Shown here piece after piece: positions 61,915-64,000 of a stretch of DNA of 64,000 bases (the stretch's first letter is position 1; the number at the start of each line of letters is the position of its first letter). Under the pieces are notes generated by a model. The model had not been told where the DNA came from. It was given only the letters and a program-made list of their open reading frames with translations, and did not search any database. Made by a program: the position numbers and the translations under genes. The stretch is from Arenibacter nanhaiticus. GTDB lineage: Bacteria; Bacteroidota; Bacteroidia; Flavobacteriales; Flavobacteriaceae. The stretch covers positions 179,733-243,732 of the forward strand of contig NZ_FQYX01000004.1 of the NCBI RefSeq assembly GCF_900141935.1, given 5' to 3'.

Positions 61915-63186
61915 CTACTGTTTCCTTTCGGTGGGTTTAATGATCATCCTAAAAGATTGATCCTTATAAATATAATACCCCAACCAGTTGTACAAGGTCC
62001 TTACTTTGTTTTTAAAATTGACCAATCCCATGATATGAACGAAAATCCATATAAACCAAGCGACGAATCCTTTTAAATGGTATTTCTGTTTTGGGAAATC
62101 CATCACCGCTTTGTTTCTTCCAATAATCGCTAAGGAACCCTTGTCATTATAACGGAAAGGGGTCCAGTTTGACTTATCAGAATTAAGGTTGTCGGCCAAA
62201 TTCTTAGCCTGTTGCAAGGCGGGTTGCGCCAATTGTGGATGCCCGTCCGGGTAATTTTCATCTCCCGAAACCAAGGCACTATCTCCCAGCGCATATATAT
62301 TGTCATATCCGCTGACCAAATTAAAGGCGTTGGTCTTTAAGCGTTTTGCTCTTCCATAGCTATCTTGGGAAAAGCCCTCAAAGGTTTTAGCGGAAACCCC
62401 AGCGGCCCAGATTAAATTCTTGGTCTGTATTTCACTTCCGTCCGATAAAAACACCGTTTGGTTTTTAAAGTCCTTCACCAAAGTGTTCAGCTTTATTTTT
62501 ATGTTCAATTTGCTGAGTTCCTTATGGGTATAGCGTTGTGAATTTTCAGACATAGGGGCCAAAACAGATTTTTGTCCGTCTATGACATAGATATCGCCTA
62601 AATCTTCCTTGCTCAGCTCTGGATAATCCTTGGTAAGGATATTAGATCTCATTTCTGCTAAAATACCCGAAAGCTCAACACCGGTAGGTCCGGCACCGGC
62701 AACGACAAAAGTCAAGAGTTTTTTACGCTCTTCCTTATTCGTTAATCGCGTGGCGCGGTCCAAGCGGGTAAGGATCACATTCCTTAACGAAAGGGCGTCG
62801 CTGATGGTTTTCATCGGCAAGCTTTTTTCTTCAATATTCTTGTTGCCAAAAAAATTGGTCTCCGCTCCAGTGGCCATCACCAATATATCGTAGTGTAATT
62901 CGCCGTTGTTTAAAACGATCTTATTTTCGGAAGGGACTACCCGTTCCAAAGATCCAAGTCTAAAATGAACGCTCTTTTTATCCCTCAAAATCTTCCGAAA
63001 TGGATAACTGATGGCAGAAGGTTCCATGAAACCTGTGGACACCTGATATATTAAGGGAGGGAAAAAGTTATAGTTATTACTATCCACTAATATCAGATCG
63101 TATTTGCTGGAGTTCCCCATTCTCTTTACTAACTCCAATCCTGCAAATCCACCGCCTACAACCACTATGGTCTGCTTCTTATTCAT
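61915..63186 (-). CDS. ndh: Type II NADH dehydrogenase (NDH-2)
   Basis: A 423-residue FAD enzyme that passes electrons from NADH to quinone at the inner face of the membrane without pumping protons. It has the N-terminal FAD Rossmann site VVVGGGFAGLELVKRM (residues 6-21), the quinone-side FPPLIYQVSTGFMEPSAIS, the second Rossmann site VAGAGPTGVELSGILAEM (about 160) for NADH, and the FAD-contact YALGDSA. The C-terminus (GFVAWFIWIFVHIMGLVNFK) is an amphipathic/hydrophobic membrane-binding part. It is intact and of usual length, and stands alone. Confidence 0.94.
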   Translation of the reverse strand: MNKKQTIVVVGGGFAGLELVKRMGNSSKYDLILVDSNNYNFFPPLIYQVSTGFMEPSAISYPFRKILRDKKSVHFRLGSLERVVPSENKIVLNNGELHYDILVMATGAETNFFGNKNIEEKSLPMKTISDALSLRNVILTRLDRATRLTNKEERKKLLTFVVAGAGPTGVELSGILAEMRSNILTKDYPELSKEDLGDIYVIDGQKSVLAPMSENSQRYTHKELSKLNIKIKLNTLVKDFKNQTVFLSDGSEIQTKNLIWAAGVSAKTFEGFSQDSYGRAKRLKTNAFNLVSGYDNIYALGDSALVSGDENYPDGHPQLAQPALQQAKNLADNLNSDKSNWTPFRYNDKGSLAIIGRNKAVMDFPKQKYHLKGFVAWFIWIFVHIMGLVNFKNKVRTLYNWLGYYIYKDQSFRMIIKPTERKQ

Positions 63187-63202
63187 TTTGTAAATTTTTA
63201 TG

Positions 63203-63210
63203 CAAAGGTA
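63203..63210 (-). promoter_or_regulatory. Probable -7 element of the NDH-2 promoter
   Basis: On the minus strand TACCTTTG, followed by CATAAAAATT, lies about 17 bases before the ATG at 63186. It fits TAnnTTTG; no TTG at -33 is evident. Confidence 0.45.
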
Positions 63211-63487
63211 ATGGGTAATGCTTAAAATGCACCTAAAAGGACGGTAATAAGCAAAGAGATGTTATTATAGCAACGGATTAAGGTGAAAATGTAACAATTG
63301 TTCAATGTAGCAATTGTTTAAAGTAGCAATGGGTAATGTAGCTTAAAAAATAAATTAGTTTACCTGTTCCGCAAAGTCTCACGACTTCGCGGAGCGAGTT
63401 TTCGATTTTTATTACCTTATAAAATACTTATTTTAAAGCGGTTAAAAATAAAATGGCCAGTGTCGTCCAAAAACATCAAAAAAAGCC

Positions 63488-63517
63488 TTGCCAGTTTTAA
63501 AAAGAGATGTATCTTTG
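63488..63517 (+). promoter_or_regulatory. rRNA promoter P1
   Basis: TTG at 63488-63490, 19 bases spacer, then TATCTTTG at 63510-63517: a full Bacteroidota promoter (TTG-N19-TAnnTTTG). It is followed by CCCTCCGCTAGCG. About 320 bases separate it from the mature 16S start. Its sequence is nearly repeated in P2. Confidence 0.75.
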
Positions 63518-63637
63518 CCCTCCGCTAGCGAGGCAATGCCGAGCAAGCGAAAAGGCGTTAAGAGTGCCATGTTTATTGAGTGTTGTGTCCCTAATCTGTT
63601 AAGCCAAAAAGAAAGAATTTAATTTTTTCAAAAAAGC

Positions 63638-63667
63638 TTGCCGGGTAAAAAAGAAGCTGTACATTTG
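63638..63667 (+). promoter_or_regulatory. rRNA promoter P2
   Basis: TTG at 63638-63640, 19 bases spacer, then TACATTTG at 63660-63667. The surrounding AAAAAGCTTGCCGG, AAAAAGAAGCTG and GCAGCCGCT mirror P1 base for base at most positions, so P1 and P2 look like a duplication about 150 bases apart. It is followed by the 16S leader. Confidence 0.75.
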
Positions 63668-63835
63668 CAGCCGCTTTGGGAGACAGGGCGAATAAGAAAA
63701 GAATAAAAAGTTCATAGACATATTGTAAAGACAGCGTATTTCCGTTCTGGCGACAGATCGGGAATATTGAATAAAAATCGAAAACACGGGCCGGGCAATT
63801 AGCTATTAATGGTTGATCAAGTTATATAAAAATCA

Positions 63836-64000
63836 ACGATGAAGAGTTTGATCCTGGCTCAGGATGAACGCTAGCGGCAGGCCTAACACATGCAAGTCGA
63901 GGGGCAGCGGGGATAAGCTTGCTTATCTGCCGGCGACCGGCGCACGGGTGCGTAACGCGTATAGAATCTGCCTTGTACTAGGGAATAGCCCAGAGAAATT
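63836..64000 (+). rRNA. rrs: 16S ribosomal RNA, 5' part
   Basis: The universal 5' sequence is present: GAAGAGTTTGATCCTGGCTC at 63841, then GGCAGGCCTAACACATGCAA near 63876, and the helix region GGGTGCGTAACGCGTA near 63946. The start is placed by alignment to E. coli position 1 (63836). Only 165 bases are in the window; the rest lies to the right. GATGAACGCTAGCGGCAGGC and GTCGAGGGGCAGCGG are of flavobacterial type. The operon is read rightward from P1 and P2. Confidence 0.97.

Larger units (their letters stand above)
63187..63835. other. Region between NDH-2 and 16S rRNA, leader and promoters
   Basis: 649 bases. It holds the NDH-2 promoter on the left, a hairpin at 63369-63392 (CCGCAAAGTC and GACTTCGCGG with one mismatch, no T tail), the tandem rRNA promoters P1 and P2, and the 16S leader (63675-63835). 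No gene is seen. Confidence 0.6.

Noticed and set aside
63369..63392. Terminator before the rRNA operon
   Set aside because: The hairpin has no following T tract and lies upstream of genes on both sides, not after one.

Overview
The window is chromosomal DNA from a marine-type member of the Flavobacteriaceae (phylum Bacteroidota). The signs are a 16S rRNA 5' end of flavobacterial type starting near 63836, several TonB-dependent receptors paired with secreted lipoproteins or hydrolases, promoters of the Bacteroidota TAnnTTTG (-7) type, few Shine-Dalgarno sequences, moderate to low GC, and gene neighbourhoods usual in this family: ileS-dksA-like-lspA, hppD-DUF3108-tdo-M23-pgi, panC/panD facing a GlgA-like gene with DUF4270 and glmS, and atpD-atpC apart from the other ATP synthase genes. 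The 16S start is compatible with the Maribacter/Zobellia/Arenibacter group, but too little of it is present to be sure. I see no prophage, insertion sequence, CRISPR array or tRNA gene.

Layout. 1-3440: the end of a TonB-dependent receptor (possible haem type), a 930-base gap with two inverted copies of a dispersed repeat, and a DUF4382 lipoprotein. 3678-9494: ileS, a DksA-like protein, a secreted protein, lspA, 5-formyl-THF cyclo-ligase and a 28-residue membrane peptide. 9929-13992: uvrC and a patatin/beta-barrel phospholipase. 14372-20549: tyrosine and tryptophan catabolism (hppD, tryptophan dioxygenase) with DUF3108, M23 peptidase and pgi. 20702-29929: two related TonB receptors, a small membrane protein, a DUF1080 protein, a secreted nuclease, and a DUF5689/lamin-tail lipoprotein. 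This last set looks like an extracellular nucleic-acid scavenging locus. 29930-32566: a multi-PAS histidine kinase with its response regulator. 32807-33643: a decayed catalase gene next to an intact ankyrin gene. 33695-39345: an omega-amidase-like enzyme, an Ig-like lipoprotein, ComF, a coiled-coil protein and glyS. 39648-45342: TonB receptor, xth, aldo/keto reductase, a 32-residue membrane peptide and radA. 45516-53642: an operon panC-panD-flippase-like-esterase-like facing a GlgA-like, DUF4270, glmS line. 53839-60307: a TonB receptor with an SGNH lipoprotein, then atpD-atpC. 60308-64000: a repeat copy, a YqaE/Pmp3 microprotein, NDH-2, tandem rRNA promoters and the start of 16S rRNA.

Most genes are core metabolism. 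The points most worth a second look are: a catalase fossil beside its retained ankyrin partner; a dispersed palindromic repeat in four copies; the nuclease/TonB receptor/DUF5689 locus; an alpha/beta hydrolase whose serine nucleophile position holds Glu; a strong hairpin wrapped around the likely glmS promoter; a candidate small RNA after hppD; and short membrane-peptide genes that gene callers often miss. I did not find a clear anti-phage or other wholly new multi-gene system.
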